Positions 8,361-16,748 of a stretch of 20,638 nt of DNA are shown here, piece by piece. Source of the DNA: Coraliomargarita_B sp046540835 (GTDB taxonomy: Bacteria > Verrucomicrobiota > Verrucomicrobiia > Opitutales > Coraliomargaritaceae); NCBI GenBank assembly GCA_046540835.1, contig JBKHEL010000046.1:1-20638 (forward strand), given 5' to 3'. The translations under genes and the position numbers were made by a program. Position 1 is the stretch's first letter. Every line of letters begins with the position of its first letter. The notes beneath the pieces were generated by a model that saw only the letters and a program-made list of their open reading frames with translations, was not told the origin of the DNA and made no database searches.

Positions 8361-8377
8361 ATCCGGGTATTCTGGAT
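8361..8377 (+). promoter_or_regulatory. small hairpin just before purD
   Basis: ATCCGG (8361-8366), loop GTATT, CTGGAT (8372-8377) forms six pairs in plus-strand RNA, one of them G-U. It ends 11 bases before the purD ATG, where a ribosome site would be expected but none is seen. It could be chance; the stem is short. Confidence 0.25.
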
Positions 8378-8388
8378 TGTGTTGTGGT

Positions 8389-9678
<1,290 letters not shown>

Positions 9679-9687
9679 CTGAACATT

Positions 9688-10167
9688 ATGGCCGAGCGTA
9701 ATCTGATATTGACCATCTGCACGGGTAACGTGTGCCGCAGCCCAATGGCCGAAAAGCTGCTGCAGCACGCATTGGCGGCGGAGGGTCCCCCGCTCAATGA
9801 GCTGGAGGTCGCCTCTGCGGGCGTCGCTGCGGGTTCCGGGGAGCCGGCATCGGATAATTCAGTGGCGGCCATGAAAAAGGTGCAGTTGGACCTGGCCCGG
9901 CACGCAAGCCAGCCCCTGACCGCCGACCTGGTCGACCGCGCCTTCGCGATCTTCGGGATGACCGATTCGCACCTGGATATCCTGAAACACTATTTCCCCA
10001 ACCTGCCCGAGCGGGTGCACCTGTTTCGGGAATTCCTCGGCGATGGCAGCGACGACCAGATCCCCGATCCCTTTGGACAGGACTTCGACGCCTACAGTGC
10101 CTGCCTCGACTCGATGATCGAGGCCATCCCCTCTCTGATCGACTACCTGAAATCCGAATACCGCTGA
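9688..10167 (+). CDS. low-molecular-weight protein phosphatase (LMW-PTP / arginine phosphatase family)
   Basis: These small cytosolic phosphatases remove phosphate from tyrosine or, in the YwlE branch, arginine through a cysteine intermediate. The P-loop CTGNVCRSP gives nucleophile Cys11, Arg17 and Ser18, with Cys16 also present. The acid is Asp127 in IPDPFG. At 159 residues it is of normal length. The residue that helps set specificity is Val15, where YwlE has Thr and tyrosine phosphatases have Ile. The P-loop therefore looks more tyrosine-like, while CTGN and DPFG resemble YwlE; the substrate is open. It sits 9 bases after purD and 4 before the tautomerase gene, so it is almost surely in an operon with them. 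The family is certain. Confidence 0.88.
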   Translation: MAERNLILTICTGNVCRSPMAEKLLQHALAAEGPPLNELEVASAGVAAGSGEPASDNSVAAMKKVQLDLARHASQPLTADLVDRAFAIFGMTDSHLDILKHYFPNLPERVHLFREFLGDGSDDQIPDPFGQDFDAYSACLDSMIEAIPSLIDYLKSEYR

Positions 10168-10171
10168 CGCC

Positions 10172-10519
10172 ATGCCGCTGCTGAAAATTACCTCCAATAT
10201 CGCACTCTCGGACACCGAGAAAAAAAACGCTCTGCAAACGCTCTCGAAAGCGGCTGCCGAACTGCTCGAAAAGTCCGAAGACTATGTAATGACCAGCTGG
10301 ACGAGCGCCAAAATGACGATGGCCGGTTCAGATGCCCCGGCGCTTTTCCTGGATCTGCACAGCATCCGCCTGCCGATGGACAACACGGCCAGCCTGAGCA
10401 AGGAACTCTGCGAGCGCATCAGCCTGGCCGTTGAGGTCCGGCGCGATCGGATCTACATCAACTTCCACGACGTCGCACCAGATCAGTGGGGCTGGAACGG
10501 GAAGACCTTTGGCAACTAG
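10172..10519 (+). CDS. MIF-like / phenylpyruvate tautomerase family protein
   Basis: The 115-residue product resembles macrophage migration inhibitory factor, the eukaryotic cytokine-tautomerase, along its whole length. It begins Met-Pro, so methionine removal would expose the catalytic N-terminal proline. A lysine at position 34 fits the active-site Lys32 of MIF. The DLHSI segment and the RIYINFHDV...GWNGKTF end, with Tyr95 and Asn97, match the MIF C-terminus (YINYYDM...GWNNSTF). The CALC redox motif of mammalian MIF is absent (ALFL instead). It probably acts as a trimer in the cytosol; no signal peptide is seen. The natural substrate is unknown in most bacteria. The gene lies between the phosphatase and the FAD dehydrogenase with gaps of 4 and 7 bases. 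Confidence 0.85.
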   Translation: MPLLKITSNIALSDTEKKNALQTLSKAAAELLEKSEDYVMTSWTSAKMTMAGSDAPALFLDLHSIRLPMDNTASLSKELCERISLAVEVRRDRIYINFHDVAPDQWGWNGKTFGN

Positions 10520-10526
10520 GGGGCCG

Positions 10527-12095
10527 GTGCCGACCTGCGTCGATATCGTCCTGCCCCTGGATTCGTCTGCGGACGAGGCGGCGCGACGGGCTGCGGTGGC
10601 CGACGAGCTCGGTGTCACGCCCTCCAGAGTCATCGACCTGCGCCTGCGAAAGCACTCGATCGATGCCCGGCAACGGCAGATCAAGGTGCAACTGCGCCTC
10701 GAAGTCGGCCTCGATCAGGCCCTGCCGCCGGAACCGGAACACCGGCCGGATTACCCGCAGCTGACTGGTCAGGCGAAGCAGATTCTGATCGTCGGCACCG
10801 GCCCGGCCGGTCTCTTCGCCGCGCTTCGCTGCCTCAAACGCGGCTGGAGGCCCGTGCTTCTTGAACGCGGCAAGGATGCGTCCGCCCGGCGTTTCGACCT
10901 CGGCCCAATTCTGAAGAAGGGCCGGGTCATCGAGGATTCCAACTACTGTTTCGGCGAGGGCGGCGCGGGCACCTTTTCCGATGGCAAGCTCTATACGCGG
11001 GCCACGAAGCGGGGCCCGGTGCGCGAGGTGTATGAGACACTCGTCGCGCACGGTGCGCCGGAGCGTATTCTCATCGACGCGCACCCGCACATCGGATCCA
11101 ACCTCCTGCCCAAAGTCGTCATGGCGATGCGCGAGTCGATCCTTAAAGCTGGTGGTGCAGTGCATTTTGGGGCCAAGGTTACGGATCTTCTGCTGGACAA
11201 TCAGCAGCTGCGCGGAGTTCAGCTTAAAGACGGACGCGAACTCTCCGGCGAGCGCCTGATTCTGGCGACCGGGCACTCCGCGCGCGACATCTACCGCCTC
11301 CTGCACCGCCGCGGCCTTCGCCTCGAAGCGAAGCCCTTTGCCGTCGGTGTGCGGATCGAACACCCGCAGCCGCTGATTGACCGCCTGCAATACGGCACGC
11401 CGTCCGGCACCCAACGCTCCGAGCTTCTACCCGCAGCGAGCTACCGCCTGGCGACGAAGATCGACGGCCGCGGCGTCCATTCCTTTTGCATGTGCCCGGG
11501 GGGCTTCATCGTCCCCGCAGCGACGGAAAATGACGAGATCGTGGTCAACGGCATGAGCCTCTCCCGCCGCGACTCTCCCTTTGCCAACAGCGGCCTAGTC
11601 GTCACCGTCGAGCCTGAAGATTGCCTTGCGTTCACCGAAGCGCACGGCGTGCTGGCCGGCATCGCTTTTCAGAGAAGCCTCGAAACAGCAGCGAAGCAGC
11701 ACGGAGGCGGGGGCCAGATCGCCCCGGCCCAGCGGTTGCCGGACTTCCTCCATGCCCGGGCCTCGGGCAGCCTGCCCGAGACGAGCTACTTCCCGGGGCT
11801 CCACCCGGCGCGGCTCGATCAAATCCTGCCCGATTGGATCGTCGGGCGTCTTCGCCGCGGGCTTCGCCTGTTCGAAAAGCAGATGCCCGGCTACACGGGG
11901 GAAGAAGCGTGCCTGGTGGGCTTCGAAACGCGGACCAGCTCGCCCCTGCGCATCCCGAGAGATCCGCAGACCCTCCAGCATCCCGGGGTCAAAGGCCTCT
12001 ACCCCTGCGGAGAAGGTGCGGGCTACGCCGGTGGGATCGTCAGCGCGGCGCTGGACGGTCTGCGCTGCGCCGAGGCCGCAACAGCACAAGCTTAG
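10527..12095 (+). CDS. uncharacterised FAD-dependent dehydrogenase (COG2509-type)
   Basis: A flavoprotein of 522 residues from the chosen start. It has an N-terminal domain with LPLDSS and KHSIDARQRQIKVQL, the dinucleotide-binding LIVGTGPAGLFAAL (GxGxxG at about 90-95), and YCFGEGGAGTFSDGKLYTR. It also has LILATGHSARDIY, CMCPGGFIVPAAT, and the C-terminal FAD segment GLYPCGEGAGYAGGIVSAALDG. These are features of the widespread but uncharacterised COG2509 family; the reaction is unknown. I chose GTG at 10527, 7 bases after the tautomerase stop, because the family starts just before the conserved strand. TTG at 10509 is the alternative. It is the last gene of the plus-strand run and converges with the M20 gene. 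Confidence 0.85.
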   Translation: MPTCVDIVLPLDSSADEAARRAAVADELGVTPSRVIDLRLRKHSIDARQRQIKVQLRLEVGLDQALPPEPEHRPDYPQLTGQAKQILIVGTGPAGLFAALRCLKRGWRPVLLERGKDASARRFDLGPILKKGRVIEDSNYCFGEGGAGTFSDGKLYTRATKRGPVREVYETLVAHGAPERILIDAHPHIGSNLLPKVVMAMRESILKAGGAVHFGAKVTDLLLDNQQLRGVQLKDGRELSGERLILATGHSARDIYRLLHRRGLRLEAKPFAVGVRIEHPQPLIDRLQYGTPSGTQRSELLPAASYRLATKIDGRGVHSFCMCPGGFIVPAATENDEIVVNGMSLSRRDSPFANSGLVVTVEPEDCLAFTEAHGVLAGIAFQRSLETAAKQHGGGGQIAPAQRLPDFLHARASGSLPETSYFPGLHPARLDQILPDWIVGRLRRGLRLFEKQMPGYTGEEACLVGFETRTSSPLRIPRDPQTLQHPGVKGLYPCGEGAGYAGGIVSAALDGLRCAEAATAQA

Positions 12096-12104
12096 CCCCT
12101 GCCT

Positions 12105-12118
12105 GCCCGGTGCCGGGC
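12105..12118. terminator. short GC hairpin between convergent genes
   Basis: GCCCGG-TG-CCGGGC lies 9 bases after the dehydrogenase stop and 54 bases from the end of the opposing M20 gene. In RNA about five pairs with a four-base loop would form. The stem is symmetric and could serve both strands, but no T run follows on either side. Confidence 0.25.
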
Positions 12119-12172
12119 GAAGGGAGCCGGTCAACGCCAACCGTCCGGAGGAGCCCGTCGAAAAGAGCCGAC

Positions 12173-13549
12173 TCAGGAGACCCCGGCAACGTCCTTGATG
12201 ATGCGCTCAAACGCAGCGATGGCGCGATCCATGATCGCCAAATCAAAACTTTCGTCGGGGGCGTGCAGGTTGTCTTCCGGCGTGAAAAGACCCACCATCA
12301 GGGAGTCGAGATTGGCCCGGTTTTTGAAGTCGGCGATCACCGGGATACTCCCCCCTTCCCGCAAATAGATCGGCGGCTGACCGAAGCTCTCCTCGATCGC
12401 GGTCTCGACCGATTGAAAGGCACGGGCCAGCGGACCCGGTAAGTCGGCGGGTGTATTCAGCCGCCCCGGAGGGACGACAAGATAGGGCTCGCCGCTGCCA
12501 CCACGGCGCACCCGCAGGGTTACGCCTCCCGGGCAACGCGCCTGAAGCGCCGCGACCACGGCTTCCTGGATTTCCTGCGGATCCTGATCGGCCACGAGGC
12601 GGCAGGTGATCTTGGCAAATGCCTCACTCGGAATGACCGTCTTACTGCCCTCCCCCTGGTAGCCGCCGCCGATCCCGTTGAACTCAAGCGTCGGCCCGAA
12701 GCGCACGGCTTCCAGTGCATTGAGCCCGCCTGCGGGGTAAAAAGCCGACACGCCCAGCATCGCGCGGTAGGATTCAACCGTCTCCGGATAGCGCTGGAGC
12801 TCCGCACGCTCCCAGTCGTGCACGGGCAGGACACGATCGTAAAATCCGGGCACATTGACGCGGCCGTCAGCGTCGTGCAGCGAGGCGCAAAGCTCCGTCA
12901 AAGCCTGTATCGGATTATACACCGCACCGCCATGAATGCCGGAGTGCAGGTCGCTTTTCGGGCCCTTCAGCCAAAACTCCAGGTCAACCAGGCCGCGCAC
13001 GCCCGTCGTGATGACGATTTGTCCGGCATTCGGGCTGCCGGTATCCGAGACGAGAAGAAAGTCGGCCCGGGCCAGCCGCTCTGCATAGCGGTCAAAAAAC
13101 CGGGGCATGCTCGGACTCCCGATTTCCTCCTCGCCCTCGATCACATAGGTGAAATTCAGCGGCAGGTCGGGCCTGCTTTCAAGCACACGGGCCAGCGCCG
13201 CCATGTGCACGATCGTCGGGCCTTTGTTATCGGCTGCGCCGCGGCCAAAAAGCCGGCCCTCGCGCACGACCGGCTGAAAAGGATCGGACGTCCACAGCTC
13301 AAACGGATCCGCAGGCTGCACATCATAGTGACCATAGAGCACCACATGCGGCCAGTCCGGATTGCCAATCCGCTCAGCGTAGAGGATCGGATGCCGCTCC
13401 GTTTCGACAACCTCGGTTTTGAAGCCGAGTTGCCTCAGGAGCGAGGCGGCAAATTCGCGCGCACCGGCCATGCCTTCGGCATAAGCCGGATCGGTCGAAA
13501 CCGACGGAAAGGCGACGTAGGCTTGAAGTGTTTCGAGTGGATTTTCCAT
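12173..13549 (-). CDS. M20-family metallodipeptidase
   Basis: A di-zinc aminoacyl-peptidase of 458 residues, in the dipeptidase branch of M20 by its motifs. The metal and catalytic residues are visible: His74 and Asp76 in YGHYDVQPAD, bridging Asp107 in GRGAADNKGP, Glu141/Glu142 in IEGEEEIGS, Asp169 in VSDTG, and a late His in NLHAPDES. The dimerisation insert follows SDLHSGIHGGAVYNP. There is no signal peptide, so it is probably cytosolic and cleaves imported dipeptides. It lies 17 bases after the M48 protease gene on the same strand, and further upstream are the peptide transporter genes, which fits peptide use. The exact substrate cannot be told. The ATG at 13549 lacks a Shine-Dalgarno. Confidence 0.9.
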   Translation of the reverse strand: MENPLETLQAYVAFPSVSTDPAYAEGMAGAREFAASLLRQLGFKTEVVETERHPILYAERIGNPDWPHVVLYGHYDVQPADPFELWTSDPFQPVVREGRLFGRGAADNKGPTIVHMAALARVLESRPDLPLNFTYVIEGEEEIGSPSMPRFFDRYAERLARADFLLVSDTGSPNAGQIVITTGVRGLVDLEFWLKGPKSDLHSGIHGGAVYNPIQALTELCASLHDADGRVNVPGFYDRVLPVHDWERAELQRYPETVESYRAMLGVSAFYPAGGLNALEAVRFGPTLEFNGIGGGYQGEGSKTVIPSEAFAKITCRLVADQDPQEIQEAVVAALQARCPGGVTLRVRRGGSGEPYLVVPPGRLNTPADLPGPLARAFQSVETAIEESFGQPPIYLREGGSIPVIADFKNRANLDSLMVGLFTPEDNLHAPDESFDLAIMDRAIAAFERIIKDVAGVS

Positions 13550-13566
13550 ACAAAAGGGGATCGGGA

Positions 13567-14391
13567 TTAACGGTTGCGGTAGGCTTCCATCGCCTTCGGC
13601 ATGAGTATCTCCAGCCTTCGGAGCCGGGTCGCCCCAGCCGGATGGGTGGAGAGAAACTCGGGGGGCGTCGCGCCTTTTTGCGCCTCCATGCGCTTCCAGA
13701 AATCGATTGCTGCACGGGGATCATAACCGGCTTTTGCGGCATACATCAGGCCGATCTCATCGGCCTCCGACTCGTGCAGCCGACTGTAGGGCAAAATCAC
13801 ACCAAGCGTCGCGCCGGCCCCATAGGCAGCCATCAGGAGCTGCCGGTCATGCGCGTCCATCTCCTCCGTTCCCAGTTGCAAGGCCAGCGCCCCACCTGCC
13901 GCGAGCATCTGCTGCGAGACCCGCTCGGCACTGTGCCCGGCCACCACGTGGGCGATCTCGTGCCCGACCACAACCGCTAAATCCGCATCCGAGTGCACCA
14001 GGTCGAACAGGCCGGTATAGACCGCCACCTTCCCCCCTGGCATCGCGAAGGCATTGATCTGGCTGTCGTCCTCAAACACCACAAACTCCCACTGGGCATT
14101 CGGAAGGTCCGGCCCGGCGACATATGCGATGCGGTCGCCGACCCGGCGGAGCATCGCATTGTATTGAGGGTCCCGCGAAATTGGAGTTTCCTGCTTCAAC
14201 TGTCCAAACTGCGCGGCCGCCGCCGACGCAAGTTGCTGCGGTGAGACGAGATGCAGGGCGCTCCGCCCCGTCTGCGGAACCGTGGTGCAGCCTGAAAGCC
14301 CAAGAAGCAGGGCCGCCAGAGCAGTCATCATCACAGCAGAACCCCGGCGGAAAAACCTGCGCCGGAAGGTAGAGATTGAAGAGATACCCAT
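13567..14391 (-). CDS. M48-family zinc metalloprotease, predicted lipoprotein
   Basis: The 274-residue product starts with a basic n-region (RRRFFRR), a hydrophobic stretch and the lipobox GLSG-Cys35, so it is predicted to be a lipoprotein facing the periplasm. The zinc motif is HEIAH (His144, Glu145, His148), followed by VVAGH. The third ligand is probably Glu207 in SRLHESEAD, the usual second M48 motif. INAFAMPGGKVAVYTGL and the final STHPAGATRLRRLE are typical of the BepA/LoiP-type outer-membrane quality-control proteases, without BepA's TPR domain. It is followed after 17 bases by the M20 gene. Upstream is a 328-base gap with repeats, so it probably has its own promoter. Confidence 0.92.
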   Translation of the reverse strand: MGISSISTFRRRFFRRGSAVMMTALAALLLGLSGCTTVPQTGRSALHLVSPQQLASAAAAQFGQLKQETPISRDPQYNAMLRRVGDRIAYVAGPDLPNAQWEFVVFEDDSQINAFAMPGGKVAVYTGLFDLVHSDADLAVVVGHEIAHVVAGHSAERVSQQMLAAGGALALQLGTEEMDAHDRQLLMAAYGAGATLGVILPYSRLHESEADEIGLMYAAKAGYDPRAAIDFWKRMEAQKGATPPEFLSTHPAGATRLRRLEILMPKAMEAYRNR

Positions 14392-14481
14392 GCCCCATAC
14401 GATGTGGCCGAATCAGAGACTGGCAACTCGGAACTGCAAAAGCGCCCCGGCCAACCGCCAACAATAAACCTAAACCAAATG

Positions 14482-14515
14482 GCAGGTTTTCCGAAGTGCG
14501 CAGCTTCAGCAAGCA
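14482..14515 (+). repeat. 34-bp dispersed repeat, copy B
   Basis: It matches copy A at 94-127 in 29 of 34 positions without gaps, in the same orientation. The last 17 bases include the left arm of the inverted repeat at 14499-14567. It lies 205 bases beyond the 3' end of the second permease gene. Confidence 0.6.
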
Positions 14516-14567
14516 CTCGATACGCCAAGCACGCTCAAACCCACAGCGAACCCTTGCTGAAGCTGCG
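14499..14567. repeat. perfect 15-bp inverted repeat, 39-base loop
   Basis: CGCAGCTTCAGCAAG (14499-14513) is the exact reverse complement of CTTGCTGAAGCTGCG (14553-14567). The 39 bases between have no clear structure. There is no T run. The left arm is also the conserved core of the dispersed repeat, so the structure looks like two facing copies of one short unit, as in REP-type pairs. Confidence 0.65.
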
Positions 14568-14719
14568 GGCTACACAGCGCGATCAGCCCGCAGGGCCATT
14601 CTCTTGCCGTCGATCCTTGCCATCAGTTACCCCCTTAACGTAGTGCCCTTCAACCTAAGCCCGAGAATAAGAAACCAGAACCTCCCTGAAAACGACTTGG
14701 GAGACTTGGGGCATACAGC

Positions 14720-15769
14720 TCAACGCGTCTGCATCTTCGGATCGACAATATCGCGGAGCACATCGCCGAGCACGTTGTAGGCAATGACCGTCAAGAAAAT
14801 GGCCACACCGGGCGAGAGCAACCACCAGAAGTTCAGGTAAAAGACCTTCACATCCTGAGCCTGCGAGAGCATTAACCCCCAGGAGGCCGAGGGCTCCTGT
14901 ATCCCCAGCCCGAGAAAGGAGAGCGCAGCCTCCCCGAGCACGTAACCGGGGATCGAGAGCGTGGCCGCGACGAGGAGGTAGCTCACCAGATTCGGCAGAA
15001 TATGGCGCCGCAGGATGGCAAAAGGCGATTGCCCCATGCTCTCCGCCGCCAGGACATACTGATTCTGCCGGATCGAAAGCGTCATCCCGCGCAGGATCCG
15101 GGCCGTCCCGGCCCAACCGATGAAGGACAGAATGATCACAATCACAAAAAACATCTGATCCGAGGCGAAATACGGCGCGAGCGCGGAGCGCAGCGCCAGC
15201 AGCAAATAAAGCCCCGGCATGGCCATCATGAACTCAACCAGCCGCATCGCGATGAAGTCGGACCGCCCGCCAAAGTAGCCACTAAGCCCCCCCACCAAGA
15301 AGCCAAGCACCGTGGTGATGGTAATGCCCAGGAGCCCGATGAAAAGGGACACCCGCGCACCATAGACCAATCTCGAAAACACGTCCCGCCCGGTGGAGTC
15401 ACTCCCGAGTAAGTAGACCACGCCCTCCGGATCCCCGACCGAAAACAGATGCCGGTCCAACTCAATCAACCCGAACAACCGATAAGGGGCACCCCGGGCA
15501 AACAGCTCCAGCGGATAGGTTTTGCCCGCAATGGGTTCATAGCTCGCCACACTCGGGTCCACCAGCTCGTAAGCCTGCACGCGGAACCCGCCCTCGCCCC
15601 AGACGATCTTGGTCGGCGGATGGTAGGTGCGGTCAAGATCTTGCTGGTTGATCGGATATGGCGCAAGAAAACCGGCGAAGATCGCTGCCGCATAGAGCAG
15701 CAGCAAGCCCCCACCGGCAAGCATCCCGAGGGGGCGGCGCATCACTTCTTTGCAAAGATTCCAGAGCAT
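14720..15769 (-). CDS. oligopeptide ABC transporter permease, OppC/DppC type
   Basis: The second inner-membrane subunit of a peptide importer. It is 349 residues from the ATG at 15769, which lies 4 bases after the stop of the first permease; the frame is open to 15865 but the family starts at MLWNLCKEVMRRPLG. One N-terminal membrane helix (about 15-33) is followed by an unusually long extracytoplasmic stretch of roughly 75 residues (from PYPINQQDL to DPEGVVYLLG). Then come the conserved LGSDSTGRDVFSRLVYGARVSL and the remaining helices. The EAA loop that contacts the ATPase is seen in AAESMGQSPFAILRRHILPN. The end VDPKMQTR is typical. OppC proteins are usually near 300 residues; the extra length is in the periplasmic stretch. 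No ATPase gene follows. Confidence 0.9.
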   Translation of the reverse strand: MLWNLCKEVMRRPLGMLAGGGLLLLYAAAIFAGFLAPYPINQQDLDRTYHPPTKIVWGEGGFRVQAYELVDPSVASYEPIAGKTYPLELFARGAPYRLFGLIELDRHLFSVGDPEGVVYLLGSDSTGRDVFSRLVYGARVSLFIGLLGITITTVLGFLVGGLSGYFGGRSDFIAMRLVEFMMAMPGLYLLLALRSALAPYFASDQMFFVIVIILSFIGWAGTARILRGMTLSIRQNQYVLAAESMGQSPFAILRRHILPNLVSYLLVAATLSIPGYVLGEAALSFLGLGIQEPSASWGLMLSQAQDVKVFYLNFWWLLSPGVAIFLTVIAYNVLGDVLRDIVDPKMQTR

Positions 15770-15773
15770 CGAC

Positions 15774-16748
15774 TTATTTTTTCTGTTCGAGACGAATCCT
15801 CGGGTCCGACCAGGCCAGCAGCACATCCGCCAGCAAATTACCAAACACCAGCATCGTGCAGCCAAGCATCACCGACGCAAGCACGACAAACTGGTCTTCG
15901 CGTAAAATGGATTGATACATCAGCTGCCCCAGCCCCGGATACTGAAGCACGATCTCCACCATGAGCGCACCGCTCAAAAGCGTCGAAAAAGCAAAACCGA
16001 AAGAACTGATCAACGGGTTGATGGCGTTGCGGAGAACATGCTTGAACATCACGGAAAATTCTTTCACTCCCTTGGCTCGGGCAGTCTTCACATACTCTGC
16101 GCGGATCGTATCAAGAAAATTGGCACGCATGATCCGCATGATGCTGGCGATCGAGCCGATCCCGAGAGCCAGCCCGGGCAGGATCAGATGATACGCACGA
16201 TCCAAAAACCGGCCACCGAGGCTCATGTATTCATAGTCGATGGACGTCGCTCCGCCCATCGGAAACCACCCGGTCTGCGCAGCGAAGAAGACCAGTAACA
16301 ACGCAAGGAAAAATTCGGGGATCGAGAGCGCCGCATACGCGAGCACGGCCGATATGCGGTCAAAGATCGAGTCCTTGTAAATCGCCGCGAGCACCCCGAG
16401 CGGAATGGCAATGCACCAGGCAAAAGTGAGCGCCACGACCGAGAGGAGAAAGGTCGCCAGCAAGCGCTGCCCGATCAAATCAGCGACGGGCATCTTAAAG
16501 GCCCAGGAGTGCCCCAGATTCCCCTGCGCCATGTTCCCCAGCCATTTGACGTATTGAATATACCAGGGCCGGTCCAGGCCGAAATCCTCTTCGATCGCCT
16601 CAATCAGCTCCGCAGGCACATCGCGCTGCGCTTTGACCGGTGTCAGGAAATCTCCGGGCGCCAGACTCATCAGCACAAAGACCAGCGCGGTGATCCCGAG
16701 CAGGAGCGGAATCAGCGTGAGCACGCGGCGAAGGATGAAAGCGATCAT
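15774..16748 (-). CDS. oligopeptide ABC transporter permease, OppB/DppB type
   Basis: The first permease subunit, 324 residues. It begins MIAFILRRVLTLIPLLLGITALVF, the standard first helix. LAPGDFL, RPWYIQYVKWLGNMAQGNLGHSW, the IPLGVLAAI helix, LSIPEFFLALLL and the EAA-type loop EYVKTARAKGVKEF...HVLRNA follow in the usual order. I chose the ATG at 16748 because it overlaps the stop codon of the binding-protein gene (ATGA), a sign of translational coupling. The frame continues upstream to 16784, but those residues do not look like the family. It pairs with the OppC-type subunit to make the membrane channel. Confidence 0.92.
   Translation of the reverse strand: MIAFILRRVLTLIPLLLGITALVFVLMSLAPGDFLTPVKAQRDVPAELIEAIEEDFGLDRPWYIQYVKWLGNMAQGNLGHSWAFKMPVADLIGQRLLATFLLSVVALTFAWCIAIPLGVLAAIYKDSIFDRISAVLAYAALSIPEFFLALLLVFFAAQTGWFPMGGATSIDYEYMSLGGRFLDRAYHLILPGLALGIGSIASIMRIMRANFLDTIRAEYVKTARAKGVKEFSVMFKHVLRNAINPLISSFGFAFSTLLSGALMVEIVLQYPGLGQLMYQSILREDQFVVLASVMLGCTMLVFGNLLADVLLAWSDPRIRLEQKK

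Larger units (their letters stand above)
14392..14719. other. 328-base intergenic region with repeats
   Basis: No gene is visible between the second permease and the M48 protease. The stretch contains the second copy of the 34-bp repeat and a 15-bp inverted repeat. It also has a small GTTA-CCCCCT-TAAC motif at 14626-14639. The region must hold the protease promoter, but I see no convincing -35/-10 pair. Confidence 0.6.
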
